Counted from the stretch's first letter, positions 1-11,864 are shown. The stretch is 64,000 bases of DNA from Begonia masoniana (GCA_022432975.1 CM039511.1:17324557-17388556), one strand, 5' to 3'. Made by a program: numbers and translations. The notes: generated from the sequence alone by a model not told the origin.

Positions 1-587
1 CTTACACATCTAGGTCATCACACCGATACATCGGTTCCTTCACTTTAATCGAAAATCTCCTCCGAATCTATCGATTTTTGCACCAAAATACCACTCTCAC
101 TAAGAAGAACAACTTTCTCTAAAACATGAATTTCCAAAACTCCAAATTTCTCCTCCTTTTTCTCTTTTTTCCCCTTCTCTCTTTATCTTCTCTTTTCTTT
201 TCCTTCTCTCTTCTTCTCTGGTTTCTTCTTTCTTCTCCTTCATGTAATTCAGTGAAGGGCAGCCACCTCACCAAGTTAAAAGGGCTTTTAAGGGTAAATT
301 ACCCTTTAATCATACTTATCCCTCCAAAATGACTATTTAGCCCTCAATTTCTTAGAAAATCACAAAATAACCATGATTAATTAATTTTTAAACACAATTA
401 GTTTTAATCTAATCCATATTAGATTGATTATAATCTAATTTACTTAATTAATAAAAAATTAAAATATGAAAATCTTATATCTTTTTTTTACATTTTTTTT
501 GCAATGTATATTTACATATCCTTCATATATAAATATACCAATTACATCATTGACTAAAAATGTAATTAAAATTCAAACCATTACAGC
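1..587. other. Unassigned AT-rich flank with a pyrimidine-rich tract
   Basis: No gene is supported here. Positions 110-245 are a long C/T-rich tract (purine-rich on the minus strand), and 350-560 is very AT-rich. The minus-strand reading resembles the leader of a plant LTR, with a purine-rich stretch before a GATG-containing segment, but no LTR end, duplication or primer-binding site is visible. The short plus-strand open frame at 126-332 is mostly Leu/Ser/Phe from the C/T tract and is not credible. Confidence 0.4.
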
Positions 588-1676
588 ATGCCTACATTTA
601 GTGATCTACGAGCATTTGATCAGTTAGATGCAAATAAAGAAATAGAGGTGTATTCGACCTCCAAAACTCTAGACAATGAGCTTCGAACACCTATCGGCTC
701 GAATGAAGAGGAGGTGGAAAGCAAAACGGTAATAGAACAAATATCAATGAAATTTTTTTGTGTGTAGAAAATATAGTTCTTTAAAAGAAATTAAAGAAGA
801 AATAGTCGAATATTCTTTGAAAAATGGTTATGGTATAAAATTCACCAAAAGTGAAAAGAGGCGACTGACGACTGAGTGTGAAAATGGATGTGGATGGCGA
901 ATGCATGCTTCAAAGATGCAAAACAAGCATACATTTCAAATAAAGACGTTTATCGATTCTCGCACATGTTCAAGGAAAATTGAGAATCGACACGCTTCAG
1001 TAAAATGGGTGGCGAATGAGTATCTGGATAGATTCATAAGTCACCCTACATGCGACATATCTTCTACTATCGAGACAGTGAGGAAAAATTTCACTGTCGA
1101 CATTTCACTCAGTCTTGCAATAAGAGCAAGAAGCGTAGTTTGTACCCTTAACGAAGGAAAGTGTGACGAACAATACGGGCAACTATGGTCATACACAACC
1201 AAAATATTTAGATCAAATCTGGGTAGCACAGTAAAAATTGATGGACACTTAGTGGGTCGTAATTCATTGGGATTCTAACGATTGTATATATGCATGGCTG
1301 CTTGCAAGGCAAGTTTGCTGTAGTACGGTAGACCCGTTATCTGATTGGATTACTGCCATTTGAATGGGTCATGTCCTGACCAATTACTCACAGCCGTCAG
1401 TATTGATGGCAACGATGGAATATATCTTGTTGCTGTTGCTAACGTCGAATATGAGTGTGCGGACTCATGGACATGGTTTTTGCAAATATTGAAGCAAGAC
1501 CTAAACACTGAATCTGGATACGGGTGGACAATTGTTTCAGATCGACAAAAGACATTTCTATTTGTTATTTCAAATATTGGGGCGTTGTGGTAGTTATATT
1601 GTTTTATATTGACGTTGTTTTACTTTCAAATATCAGGGTTTGAAGAAAGCTGTTCAAGATGAATTTGGACTGGCCG
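588..1676 (+). pseudogene. Mutator-like element (MULE) transposase, decayed N-terminal part
   Basis: This is a broken MuDR-type transposase. An ATG at 588 opens about 55 codons of a variable N-terminal region; a frame change occurs in the T-run at 752-759. The next frame (760-1278) carries the N-terminal MuDR DNA-binding domain, seen as the YSLKNGYGIKF block, two cysteines before WRMHASK, and a TCSRKIENRHA-like stretch. After another break, 1290-1560 encodes the start of the MULE catalytic domain (CHLNG, QLLTAVSIDGNDGIY, TWFLQ, then SDRQK). The GLKKAVQDEF block resumes at 1637 after a probable decayed intron (about 1549-1635). The gene is cut off at 1676 by LTR-X, so the later catalytic residues and SWIM zinc finger are missing. 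Several stops and frameshifts show it is dead. Family assignment is by motif recognition. Confidence 0.8.
1549..1635 (+). other. Probable decayed intron in the MULE pseudogene
   Basis: The coding similarity stops after the SDRQK block and resumes at 1637 with GLKKAVQDEF. The gap is T-rich and ends in TATCAG, a good acceptor; the donor is no longer canonical. MULE transposases can have an intron near this place. Inference. Confidence 0.4.
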
Positions 1677-1861
1677 TGTGACGGCCCTAGACCCGATCGG
1701 GGCCAAGGAACCATCACTCCAGACATTTAACAGAAAACAGGACATTTTTTTTTTGAACTTTAAAACTTTACACAGAGAAGGCATACTAGGGGGGCTACAG
1801 TGGATGACAGAAGCCGTGGACATTTTAAAAAAAAACACAACAGTCAGAATTTGTGTACTTT

Positions 1862-2235
1862 AGAAATAGCGGAAGACATAAGTGAACTGGGCGGAAGATG
1901 TAAGTAAACTGGGCGGATGACGTAAGGCGGAAGACGTAGGTAAACTGGGTGGAAGATGTAAGTAAATTGGGCGGAAGATGTAAATAAACTGGGCGGAAGA
2001 AACAAGGCGGAAGAAGTAAGGCATAAGGCGAAAGATGTAAATAAACTGGGCGGAAGAAGCAAGGCGGAAGAAGAAAATAAACTAGGCGGAAGAAGCAAGG
2101 CGAAAGAAGTGAATAAACTGGGCAAAAGAAGGAAGGCGGAAGAAGTAAATAAACTGGGCGGAAGAAGTAAGGTATAAGGCGGAAGATGTAAATAAACTGG
2201 GTGGAATAAGTAAATAAACTGGGCGATGATATAAT
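1862..2235. repeat. Degenerate tandem array of GGCGGAAGATG-type units in LTR-X
   Basis: Repeated GGCGGAAGATGTAAGTAAAC-like units of varying length, with degenerate forms such as GCGGAAGAAGCAAGGC. It lies near the LTR 3' end, where RE1, RE2, RE4, RE5 and RE6 also carry their arrays. One CGGATGACGTA occurs near 1914. Reading frames through it are repeat artefacts. Confidence 0.8.
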
Positions 2236-2449
2236 TTTAAAGGCAAAATTGACCACTTTTTAACAGGAAGACATAAAAACAGAAGGCACAAAAACTTCAA
2301 ACTACAGAAACCGATTCAAAACATGATTTTGGACATATCAGAAAACATGACAGATGTTTTAGAAATCAGACTGCATGGATAGCTCTAAGAACTCGAGACA
2401 ATCCATGCACAACCTAAAAGGAAGAACTCAAGCAGTTCCAAAATGTTTC

Positions 2450-2791
2450 AAAACATATATATAATTGTCAATTACAGAGGTTTAAAAACTTAAACACCAA
2501 AACCTATACATTATAAAAATCCCAACAGAGTTCCCAACAGAGTTTTAAAACAAAAACATCAGAATCCTAACAGAGTTTACAGACATTAACTTTACTTTAA
2601 AAACTTCACTCTCTCGGGTCAAAACATATATACAACTGTCAATTACAGAGGTTTAAAAACTTAAACACCAAAACCTATACATTATAAAAATCCCAACAGA
2701 GTTCCCAATAGAGTTTTAAAACAAAAACACCAGAATCCCAACAGAGTTTACAGACATGAACTTTACTTTAAAAACTTCACTCTCTCGGGTC
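2450..2791. repeat. Two-copy 171-bp tandem duplication inside LTR-X
   Basis: The block beginning AAAACATATA at 2450 recurs at 2621, and both copies run to CTCTCTCGGGTC (2620 and 2791). They differ by few substitutions, so the duplication is recent compared with the LTR. Confidence 0.85.
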
Positions 2792-3405
2792 AGAAATATG
2801 TCTGGCTGCCGCAACCACCCCGAAAGCTCGTGCCACCAACCACCTATTCGTCGGACTGAGGCACAAAGTCCACATCCACGGGATCCGTACCTACAACAGG
2901 GAGTTCACCTATGAGTCTAAAACTCAGTAAGAACATGCAAAAAATGCAGTGATGCATATGCCATGCATGAACATTCAGAATACAGTGACAGTACATTACA
3001 TTACGTTTCACTGGCAGAGGGGTATAAGTGGGGCTTATAGGGGAACTGGCGAGTACACTATCAGGCACATACAGGAATACAGAACATAACAGAAATAGAG
3101 GGCCAGTCCCCGTCCCACACTTAACCGATACATTACATTCAGATTTTTTTTTATCTTTCTTAACTTCAAAACGTGTGCAGAAAACATTTTCCATGAGCTT
3201 TCGGGAAAAACGTGTATGCATGAACATTTACAGTGCTTCAACTTAAAACAGCAGACAACAGGAATAAAACGGCAGAACATGAAGAGAAATACAGCAAACT
3301 CAGAACGTAACTCTAACTTAACTACCTGAAACAACCCGACAGAAGTAAAACCTAGTATCTCCGTGATGTAGGGCCTTAAGGGCCAATCTACACACATGAA
3401 CTTAC

Positions 3406-3459
3406 CTGTTGTCCGAAATGCAGCAAGCTTTGCTCGTGAAACCGAGGTGATGCACGAAC
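3406..3459 (-). other. Mini-exon-like segment of LTR-X (54 nt)
   Basis: On the minus strand a segment of 54 nt lies between a T-rich acceptor-like TCAAAG and the donor GTAAGT, followed by GGCCCTTAAGGCCCTACATC. The same module is found in every LTR family here. Confidence 0.5.
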
Positions 3460-4094
3460 CTTTGACGTGCACAAAAAGAAAAATTAACAGAGCTGCAAAT
3501 GCTAACTAATAACTTAGTAGAATATGCTTCAAACTCCATTCAAACCTTTAGAAAATAAACCATTGTGTTTTCATCCAAAAACAGTGAGTTTTCTCCATAA
3601 TATCTTAACCCTAAACTTCAACAAAACTCACATTTTAACTTGACCAAACTCCTTAACTTTAGTAAATGCTTACCTTAGGCAGAGAAACAGAAGAAAATGG
3701 GTGAAACAAGGTTTTTGGAAGTTTGTCTCTGTAATATCCGGCTTGTACGGATTTCAGATTTAATATATTATATTATTATTTTATCATATAATGGCATTTC
3801 TCGTAAATATGTCAAATCAAATCAGTTTCGCAAACGGAAAGCGTCATTTTTATTCTAACGATTAATAGAAATTTTAAGGAAATTATGGGAATTTTCGGAG
3901 ATTAAACGCTATATTCCGAGTAATTACATTTCTCGTAATATAATGGACGTTTTAGTAAAAATAGTAAACGAGGTCCAAATTGCGAACGGACAGTTTTGTT
4001 ATATTTCAAATAATAAGTTGGACTTGTTGGTGAAATAAGGAAATTTAGTGAACCCGAATAGTTGGACGATTCATGAAACGAAGGACGAAACGAA

Positions 4095-4100
4095 TATAAA
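4095..4100 (+). promoter_or_regulatory. Putative TATA box, RE1 5' LTR
   Basis: TATAAAAAC lies about 365 bp into the LTR, before a C/T-rich leader. The copy in the 3' LTR is at 11219. Position fits a U3 promoter; the transcription start is inferred. Confidence 0.45.
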
Positions 4101-4695
4101 AACAATGTAAGGGCAAAATGGTAATTTGCCAAATCAAAATTTCTAAAAATAACAATTTTCACTTCTCTCCCTCACTTTCTCTTTTCTTTCTTTGGCATTC
4201 ACGAACCAGAGAACACCTCCTCACGCGAGCCGTCGACGACTTCGACGATTCTGACCTCCGTTTCTCCTCCGTTCGACTTCCGTTCTTCACGCTTTCTCCT
4301 CCTCTCGCAACCCTAGGTATGAATCTACGTTCTTAGAGCGTTTATTTCGAGTTTTACGAAGTATAAACAATTAGGGTTTCGTTTAGGTTTCGATTTAAAA
4401 TGTCGATTTAGGGTTCGTAATTAATAGATTTATCGTGTTTAAGGATATAAAGGATATATTGAACGTTATTGGACGAATTTAAACCGAATTGTGAAAAAGT
4501 TAAGATTAGATATTTTCGGGTTTTTAGGAAAAAACTTGTAAATTGTGAATTGAGGTGCCGAGCGTAAATTGCTCGAAAATATAGCTCAAAGAATTGGATT
4601 AAAGCTTTAGGAAATTTCTTTAGTTAAGGTTTTATCAATTTGGACGTTTAGAAGCTTAAATTCGTTTTAATGTCGATGATTCTAAATTGCTTTAG

Positions 4696-4740
4696 GTGAA
4701 CGACTCTCGGGGACGAAGCTTGAGGTTCAGTGCGCACAAG
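4696..4740 (+). other. Mini-exon-like segment, RE1 5' LTR (45 nt)
   Basis: Bounded by GCTTTAG on the left and GTAAGT on the right; exactly 45 nt. An upstream donor-like CTAG/GTATGA is at 4315. A later acceptor-like GTGTAG/GTG is at 5351-5357, preceded by CTTACTAAG, which fits a plant branch point. Confidence 0.5.
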
Positions 4741-5180
4741 GTAAGTTCTCCTGACTTACTTTGACCGATTTGGTCTACACCGTACTTCGATGTAGCGTTG
4801 AGGATCATTGGAGATTTGTTTGTATATACGTTTTGGTTGGGTAGTTAGGTTAGTTGTTTATAGGTTTCGTTTATTTGTCTTGATGGTATGTATGTTCATT
4901 GCTTACTTTCTGCTTATTAACTGTTCATGCATCACGTATTTCAAATGTCATGAAAATGAATTTCCGCACGTGTTTTAAGAAAAGAAACGAACCTCTGTAA
5001 TTAATCTACGTAATCTGTATCTGGTTACGCGAGGTGGGGCTCAGGCATGGCTGTAGAGTTTGTGAGCATGTACCCCCCTCCTCTAGGTGGAAAGTGGTAG
5101 TTCGACCGCGGAATGTATCCTTTCCATTTAGAGGGCTGATATCTCGGTAACAATCTGTCTGCGACGTAATAAAAATGAAT

Positions 5181-5248
5181 CTGTATCTGTATCTGTATCT
5201 GTATCTGTATCTGTATCTGTATCTGTATCTGTATCTGTATCTGTATCT
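5181..5248. repeat. (CTGTAT)n microsatellite, RE1 5' LTR
   Basis: About 11 hexamer copies. The same array in the 3' LTR (12304-12408) has about 17-18 copies. Confidence 0.95.
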
Positions 5249-5848
5249 GAATCTGTAATCTGAGCATGTTTTCTGAATGGCATAAGCACGCATGCATCTT
5301 CATTTACGAAGCTTACTAAGATTTCATTATCTCATAGATGTCTGTATGGTGTAGGTGCGTGATAGGTGTTATTGAGATAGGTGAGGACGACGTTCCTCCT
5401 CCTGACGCCTGATGTAGTTGATGGAGAATGGCCCGTGGGAGTGTGGTGAGCAGTCGGTGCGTTTTGACCCGTGGGGATGTCTGCGTAAGTATTTTTTAGG
5501 GGATTTAACAAATGTATAGATGAATATATTAGGATGTTGAATCTGGCTAGATGTTAGGTTTATGTTTGATGTTTTAAACATTTTTGGAAAATCTTTTTAT
5601 AATCTGTGTTTTTATAGTTTTCATTGGGACTGCTTGGAATTTTAAAACAGGTGGGTTAGACAACTTTTAAACGTATCCATGCAGTTCGTTTTTACGAAAG
5701 TTCAACATATGTTTAGGTTGTTTAATTCGTTGATTGATGACATGAAAAATGAGATAAGTTTGTGGAGAATTAGTAAGGAAGAAAGTCTCTGGAAATGTTG
5801 GGTTACCTCTCTGGAATCTCGGATTCCAGAGAAGAGATTTGTCGCTGC

Positions 5849-5918
5849 AATACAGCGACTGGTCGCTGCATTGTGCAGCGATCGGGCGCTGCATGCGCCT
5901 ACAGCGACTGATCGCTGT
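5849..5918. repeat. Short hairpin array CAGCGA/TCGCTG, RE1 5' LTR
   Basis: Inverted repeats with arms such as CAGCGA-CTGG-TCGCTG and CAGCGA-CTGA-TCGCTG, and CGCTGC/GCAGCG arms between them. The 3' LTR copy is longer. Confidence 0.8.
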
Positions 5919-6202
5919 TTCGTTTTTCCTCTGCTTTTCGGTTCTGCCCCTGTGCGATTTGATAAATGTTTTAAATAGTTTTAACTGTTTTAAATTGTTT
6001 TATTAAAAATGTTTAAGTTATATTGAATGATTATATGTTTTGTTTTAAATGATTTAAAGACTATATTTTAATTCCGACTTCAATTCTGATTTCGACTTCA
6101 GTTTAAATTCCGCATAAAGTTTTAATTAAGCATAAGGATAAAAAAAATAATAAATATATATATTACGGGAAATTGGGTACAGTATTAGGGGTGTTACAAT
6201 TA

Positions 6203-6215
6203 TGGTATCAAAGCC
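6203..6215 (+). other. Primer-binding site, RE1
   Basis: TGGTATCAAAGCC four bases after the LTR end matches the 3' end of initiator Met-tRNA, the usual primer of plant gypsy elements, apart from single-base changes. Confidence 0.8.
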
Positions 6216-6285
6216 CCCGATTTTTAAAATCGGTTCTGTAGACTGCTCGACTGCACAGCCACTACTCGGACATCCTTCTTCAACT

Positions 6286-6350
6286 GTAAGTATGTTTACT
6301 GCTTTATTTGATTTCATATTTCTTAGGATTATCTGTTTAATTTGTTTTAG
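6286..6350 (+). other. Intron-like segment between primer-binding site and gag, RE1
   Basis: AACT/GTAAGT donor at 6286 and TTTTAG acceptor ending at 6350 (a closer TCTTAG ends at 6326), 12 nt before the gag ATG at 6363. Equivalent 60-63 nt segments occur in RE2, RE3, RE4 and RE6. Confidence 0.5.
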
Positions 6351-6362
6351 GCTTTATACACT

Positions 6363-9300
6363 ATGACTCGAGGAAGAGATCCTAGAGATGACGCGCTAGA
6401 TCGATTTACGGAGTTGATGGATCGCCAATCTCAGCATATGGACCGGCAAGCGCAACAAATTACGGACTTAGTGAATCGGGAGAACCAAAGGGCCCAGGAT
6501 TTGATAGTTCCCAGTAACCAGGGCATGCAGAAGTTTCAAAGCCTACGACCTCCAGTATTTGACGGCCAATCATAGGATCCGACACGTGCTGAGGAATGGA
6601 TCCGGGTGATGGAGGATATGTTAGGTTATGCAGAGGTTGGCAACGGGAGCAAGGTGGCTTACGCCACTTTTCACTTGGCCTTGGATGCTCGTTTCTGGTG
6701 GGACGCGATCAAGTCGACGACGGATGTATCGGTTATGACTTGGGATCGGTTCAAGTTTTTATTCTTTGATAAGTATTTCAGCCGCACTGTGAGGGCGGCA
6801 AAGAGGAACGAGTTCACGCAGCTGAAGCAAACAGGTTCAGTTGCAGAGTATATCAGGAAGTTTGAGGCTTTATCACGATTTGCCCCGCGTCTTGTCAGTG
6901 ATAACGAGGAGAAGGTGCACCAGTTTATGGAGGGACTTAATCCAGAGATTCGGATGCACGTTGTGGTCTCAGGTATTATTGATGCGCCCTATTCAGATAT
7001 TACAGCCAGAGCTCTGGATATTGAGGCTGCCAGAGCCACTTGTATTAGACCGAGGGAGCCAGCTAAGGGCTTCTTCCGCGAGATACGACCTCAGTCGCAG
7101 AGCCGAGGTTGGCAGCCCAGAGCACCGCCCCAGCCGCAGCAGAGAGGTGTGAAGAGACCTCTTGAGGGAGGTAACGACAGGGGCAAGGGAAAACAGGTAC
7201 AGGGAGCTCCTCAAATACCGTGGTGCCCCGTGTGCCAGAAAGAACACAGTGGAGAGTGCCGTGTTGGCTCTAATAAATGCTACAGATGTGGTGGAGTCGG
7301 CCATTTTGTTAGAGATTGCCCGCATCCGGTTCGAGACCTGCCAGGCGGTGATCAGAGGAGGGTTATGCCCAAGATTTTTGCATTTATCAAACCTGGCGAT
7401 GTTGATGACGAGGCTCAGCCTGCTGTGATCGCAGGTACTATTTTACTTATGGGCGTTGTTGTATTTACTTTGATGGATACAGGAGCTACACACTCCTTCG
7501 TATCGACTACATGCATGGCTAGATTGGGGCTAAAGTCTGAGTTAGCTGGGGTCGAGTATCGAGTGATGCTGCCTTCATGAGAGTTTATGCAGTCAGAACG
7601 TATTCTCCAGGGCAACGTTATCTCAGTGGGGGATGTTACCCTTTATGCTCGTTTGATAGTTATGGGCATAGAGCAGTACGATCTTATCTTAGGGATGGAC
7701 TGGCTATCGCAGCACTTCGCCACCATCGACTGTCGATCCGGGATTGTGACCTTCTGACCCCCGGGTAAAGCCGAGTTTTCTTATTAGGCGATGAACCGAA
7801 CGAGTAGCTCGCATATTTCTTATTCCATGATGGTCAACGAGCAGTTGAAAGGTGTGCGCTCTATTTATTTGGCCTCTGTCTTTGATTGTTAGTTGCTCAG
7901 CGGATTGAAGCCGAGCGACATTCCTATCGTCAGAGAGTTCTCTGATATATTCCTTAATGATCTCCCCGGATTACCGCCGGACCGGGAGATTGAGTTTACT
8001 ATTGATGTGTATCTGGGCACTGCACCAAAGTTTAAAAATCCGTATCGGTTAGCACCAGCCGAGTTGAAGGAGCTGAAGACTCAGCTTGACGAGTTATTAG
8101 AGAAGGGTTTTATTCGACCCAGTGTATCACCTTGGGGTGCGCCCGTTCTGTTTGTCAAGAAGAAAGACGGGACCCTCAGGATGTGCATCGATTACAGGGA
8201 GCTGAATAAGCTCACAGTGAAGAATAAGTATCCACTGCCTCGGATCGATGACTTGTTTGATCAGCTACAGGGTGCCCGAATATTTTCCAGGATCGACCTG
8301 TGCTCGGGTTATTATCAGCTGAAAGTCCGGAGAGATGATATTCAGAAGACGGCATTCCGAACGAGGTATGGGCATTACGAGTTCCTTGTTATGTCATTTG
8401 GACTTACTAATGCCCCTGCAGCGTTTATGGATCTGATGAACCGTGTCTTCAAGGAGTATCTGGACAAGTTCGTGGTGGTTTTCATCGACGATATCCTGAT
8501 TTACTCTAAGACGAAGGAAGAGCACGAGGAGCATCTGAGGATCGTTTTACAGATTCTGAGTCAACGCCAACTCTATCCAAAGTTTTCGAAGTGCGAGTTT
8601 TGGCTTGACAGAGTGAGCTTCCTTGGCCATATTATATCACAGGACGGAGTTTCTGTGGATCCGAGCAAGATTCAGGTGGTCAGAGATTGGCCACAGCCAA
8701 AGAACGTACGTGAGGTGCGTGGATTTCTCGGATTGGCCGGTTATTACGGAAGTTTATAGAGGGATTCTCGAAGATCGCACTTCCTCCTTCACGGTTGACT
8801 CGGAAGAACGAGAGGTTTATATGGTCGCCTGCTTGTGATGATAGTTTTATGGAGTTAAAGCAGAGGTTGACCACCGCTCCAGTACTGGCGTTACCTGTTG
8901 AAGGTGTGAGATACAGTGTTTATTGTGATGCATCGGGAGTGGGACTCAGTTGTGTACTGATGCAGGAGGGGAGAGTTATTGCATATGCTTCTCGGCAGTT
9001 GAAGCCGTATGAGCAGAATTACCCTACGCACGACCTCGAGTTAGCAGCTGTGGTCTTCGCACTGAAGATATGGAGACATTATTTATATGGGCAGCAGTGC
9101 GAGATATTTTCTGACCACAAGAGCCTGAAGTACTTATTCACGCAGAAGGAGCTGAACATGCGACAGAGACGATGGCTTGAGTTCGTCAAAGATTATGATT
9201 TTGATATCAAGTACCATCCGGGGAAGGCGAACAAGGTTGCTGATGCCTTGAGTAGAGTGCCTTATGCGAGTTAGCCTTCATTAGCAGCGATGTCAGTTAT

Positions 9301-10783
9301 GCTACGGTCTGAGATTGAGAGATTCGATGTGGAGATAGTGGCAGAGTTGTCCAGTATGCTCGCCAACAATTCTCTCAGGCCGACTATTCTTGATCGTATA
9401 TGTGAGGCTCAGAAGAGTGATTCGGAGTGTGAGGAGCTTCGATCTAGCATGACATTGGGAGACTCGTCAGATTTCCATTTATCAGAGGATGGTATTCTGA
9501 AGATCAGGCATAGGTGGTACGTGCCTAACGACGAGGATCTGAAGAAGGAGATATTGGCCGAGGCACATTCTTTGGCATATTTTGTGCACCCGGGAAGTAC
9601 TAAGATGTACCGGGATTTGAAACAACACTTCTGGTGGCCGAACATGAAGAGGGAGGTTGCCAAGTACGTTGAGACCTGTTTAGTATGTCAACAGGTGAAG
9701 GCAGAGCACCAGAGACCGGCCGGAACATTATTGCCACTGCAGATTCCGGAGTGGAAGTGGGAGCAGATCTCCATGGACTTTATTGTGGGGCTCCCGAGGA
9801 CGACGAAGGGCCATGATGGTGTTTGGGTGATCGTGGACCGATTGAAAAAGTCGGCTCACTTCTTGCCTGTGAAGATGACTTCTTCGATGGATCAGCTCGC
9901 CGAGCTATATGTGCAGGAGATTGTCAGGCTGCACGGTGTGCCAGTTTCGATTGTTTCAGACAGAGATCCGAGATTTACATCGAAGTTCTGGAAGAGTCTG
10001 CACAAAGCTATGGGGACTCAGCTTAATTTTAGCACGGCTTTTCATCCTCAGACTGATGGTCAGACAGAGAGGACGAATCAGATTCTTGAGGATATGCTCA
10101 GAGCTTGTGTGCTGGAGTTTCAGGGCTCGTGGAGCCGATATTTGCCTCTGATTGAGTTCTCGTACAACAACAGCTTCCAGGCTACCATTGGTATGGCACC
10201 GTACGAGGCTTTGTATGGTCGGAAGTGTAGGTCTCCGTTATATTGGGACGAGGTTGGCGAGGCCAGCATCGTTGGTCTAGAGATTCTACAGCAAACGGCA
10301 GAGAAGATTGTCATTATCCGACAGCGTATAGAGGTAGCTCAGAGCAGACAGAAGAGCTATTCTGACATGAGACGGAGAGAGCTAGAGTTCGAGGAAGGTG
10401 ACGAGGTTTATCTTAAAGTTTCTCCGTTCAAAGGTGTTGCGAGATTTGGAAGGAGGGGTAAGTTAAACCCTCGTTATGTGGGGCTCTTTCCTATTCTGAA
10501 GAGGACCGGGAAGTTGGCGTACAGATTGCAGCTTCCGGCTTCTATGGAGGGTATCCACGACGTATTCCACGTGTCCATGCTTCGGAGATGTCTACGTGAT
10601 CCATCACATGTTGTGGAGACTACAAAGATCGAGGTACAGCCTACCTTGACTTATGATGAGAGGCAGATACGTATTTTGGAGTCTTCCATCAAAGTGCTAC
10701 GCAACAAAGAGATTACGCTAGTCAAAGTCCTATGGCGGAACCACGAGGTGGAAGAGGCTACTTGGGAACGACAGAGGATATGA
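6363..10783 (+). pseudogene. RE1 gag-pol pseudogene
   Basis: One polyprotein frame encodes Gag (retrotransposon gag domain, then a CX2CX4HX4C knuckle CYRCGGVGHFVRDC), an aspartic protease (DTGATHSF), RT (with FIDD), RNase H (YCDAS), a zinc-binding integrase with D,D,E motifs, and a chromodomain-like tail ending near EEATWERQ. Breaks: TAG at 6573, TGA at 7578, TGA at 7755, TAG at 7785, TAG at 7890, a 1-nt deletion near 8746 (after GLAGYY), TAG at 9272, and a 1-nt deletion near 10775 just before the expected end. The two LTRs are otherwise well kept, so damage is recent or arose around copying. The start at 6363 matches the ATG position in the related elements. The protein is not made intact. 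Function is known from the family; defects are read directly. Confidence 0.95.
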
Positions 10784-10815
10784 TGACTAGATATCATGAG
10801 CTATTTTGTGTATTT

Positions 10816-10834
10816 AAATTTTGTGGACAAAATT
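10816..10834 (+). other. Stem-loop before the RE1 polypurine tract
   Basis: AAATTTTG-TGGA-CAAAATT: seven or eight paired bases around a TGGA loop, just after gag-pol and before the polypurine tract. Same position and form in RE2, RE3, RE4 and RE6. Confidence 0.6.
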
Positions 10835-10840
10835 CTAAAT

Positions 10841-10853
10841 AAGGTGGGTGGAA
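10841..10853 (+). other. Polypurine tract, RE1
   Basis: AAGGTGGGTGGAA directly abuts the 3' LTR start; it would prime plus-strand synthesis. It is a slightly interrupted purine run. Confidence 0.8.
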
Positions 10854-11819
10854 TGTAATATCCGGCTTGTACGGATTTCAGATTTAATATATTATATTAT
10901 TATTTTATCATATAATGGTATTTCTCGTAAATATGTCAAATCAAATCAGTTTCGCAAACGAAAAGCGTCATTTCGATCCTAACGATTAATAGAAATTTTA
11001 AGAAAATTATGGGAATTTTCGGAGATTAAACGCTATATTCCGAGTAATTACATTTCTCGTAATATAATGGACGTTTTAGTAAAAATAGTAAACGAGGTCC
11101 AAATTGCGAACGGACAGTTTTGTTATATTCCAAATAATAAGTTGGACTTGTTGGTGAAATAAGGAAATTTGGTGAACCTGAATAGTTGGACGATTCATGA
11201 AACGAAGGACGAAATGAATATAAAAACAATGTAAGGGCAAAATGGTAATTTGCCAAATCAAAATTTATAAAAATAACAATTTCCTCTTCTCTCCCTCACT
11301 TTCTCTTTTCTTTCTTTGGCATTCACGAACCAGAGAACACCTCCTCACGCGAGCCGTCGACGACTTCGACGATTCTGACCTCCGTTTCTCCTCCGTTCGA
11401 CTTCCGTTCTTCACGCTTTCTCCTCCTCTCGCAACCCTAGGTATGAATCTACGTTCTTAGAGCGTTTATTTCGAGTTTTACGAAGTATAAACAATTAGGG
11501 TTTCGTTTAGGTTTCGATTTAAAATGTCGATTTAGGGTTCGTAATTAATAGATTTATCGTGTTTAAAGATATAAAGGATATATTGAACGTTATTGGACAA
11601 ATTTAAACCGAATTGTGAAAAAGTTAAGATTAGAGATTTTCGGATTTTTAGGAAAAAACTCGTAAATTGTGAATTGAGGTGCCGAGCGTAAATTGCTCGA
11701 AAATATAGCTCAAAGAATTGGATTAAAGCTTTAGGAAATTTCTTTAGTTAAGGTTTTATCAATTTGGACGTTTAGAAGCTTAAATTCATTTTAACGTCGA
11801 TGATTCTAAATTGCTTTAG

Positions 11820-11864
11820 GTGAACGACTCTCGGGGACGAAGCTTGAGGTTCAGTGCGCACAAG
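11820..11864 (+). other. Mini-exon-like segment, RE1 3' LTR (45 nt)
   Basis: Same 45-nt segment as 4696-4740, with identical TTTAG and GTAAGT borders. Confidence 0.5.

Larger units (their letters stand above)
1677..3729 (-). mobile_element. LTR-X, antisense gypsy-type LTR, 3' portion
   Basis: Read on the minus strand this ends in GGCCGTCACA (plus-strand TGTGACGGCC at 1677), like the GTCGTTACA end of RE6. It also has the GTAAGT donor (plus 3400-3405) followed by a CCCTACATCAC box that marks the other LTRs in this window. It continues after RE1 at 13426-13759. The joined length is about 2.39 kb. It could be a solo LTR, but no duplication matches: CCGTG or GGCCG on one side, TCTTT on the other. 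Confidence 0.6.
3730..6198 (+). repeat. RE1 5' LTR (2,469 bp)
   Basis: Runs from TGTAATATCC to GTGTTACA. It contains a TATAAA at 4095, a mini-exon-like segment at 4696-4740, a (CTGTAT)n microsatellite and a hairpin array. The part common with the 3' LTR differs by scattered substitutions; the microsatellite and hairpin array differ in length. Confidence 0.95.

Noticed and set aside
126..332. Small open frame with a hydrophobic, signal-peptide-like start
   Set aside because: It comes from a C/T-rich tract; codons are repetitive Leu/Ser/Phe and no family is recognisable.
1825..2300. Overlapping minus-strand open frames rich in Phe, Pro and Ser
   Set aside because: All are translations of the tandem array in LTR-X, open in several frames because of the repeat.
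5006..5303. Frames of alternating Arg-Tyr or Gln-Ile in RE1 LTR (also 12149-12463, including Asp-Thr)
   Set aside because: Artefact of the (CTGTAT)n microsatellite.
5667..5894. Repeat frames over the RE1 hairpin array (also 12828-13120)
   Set aside because: Open in both strands because of the palindromic GCAGCG units.
6203..6215. tRNA gene near the primer-binding sites
   Set aside because: Only a short complement to the tRNA 3' end is present; no A or B box or cloverleaf.
10784..10853. Envelope gene after pol
   Set aside because: Less than 100 bp separates the pol end from the polypurine tract in RE1, RE2, RE4 and RE6; no room for an env.
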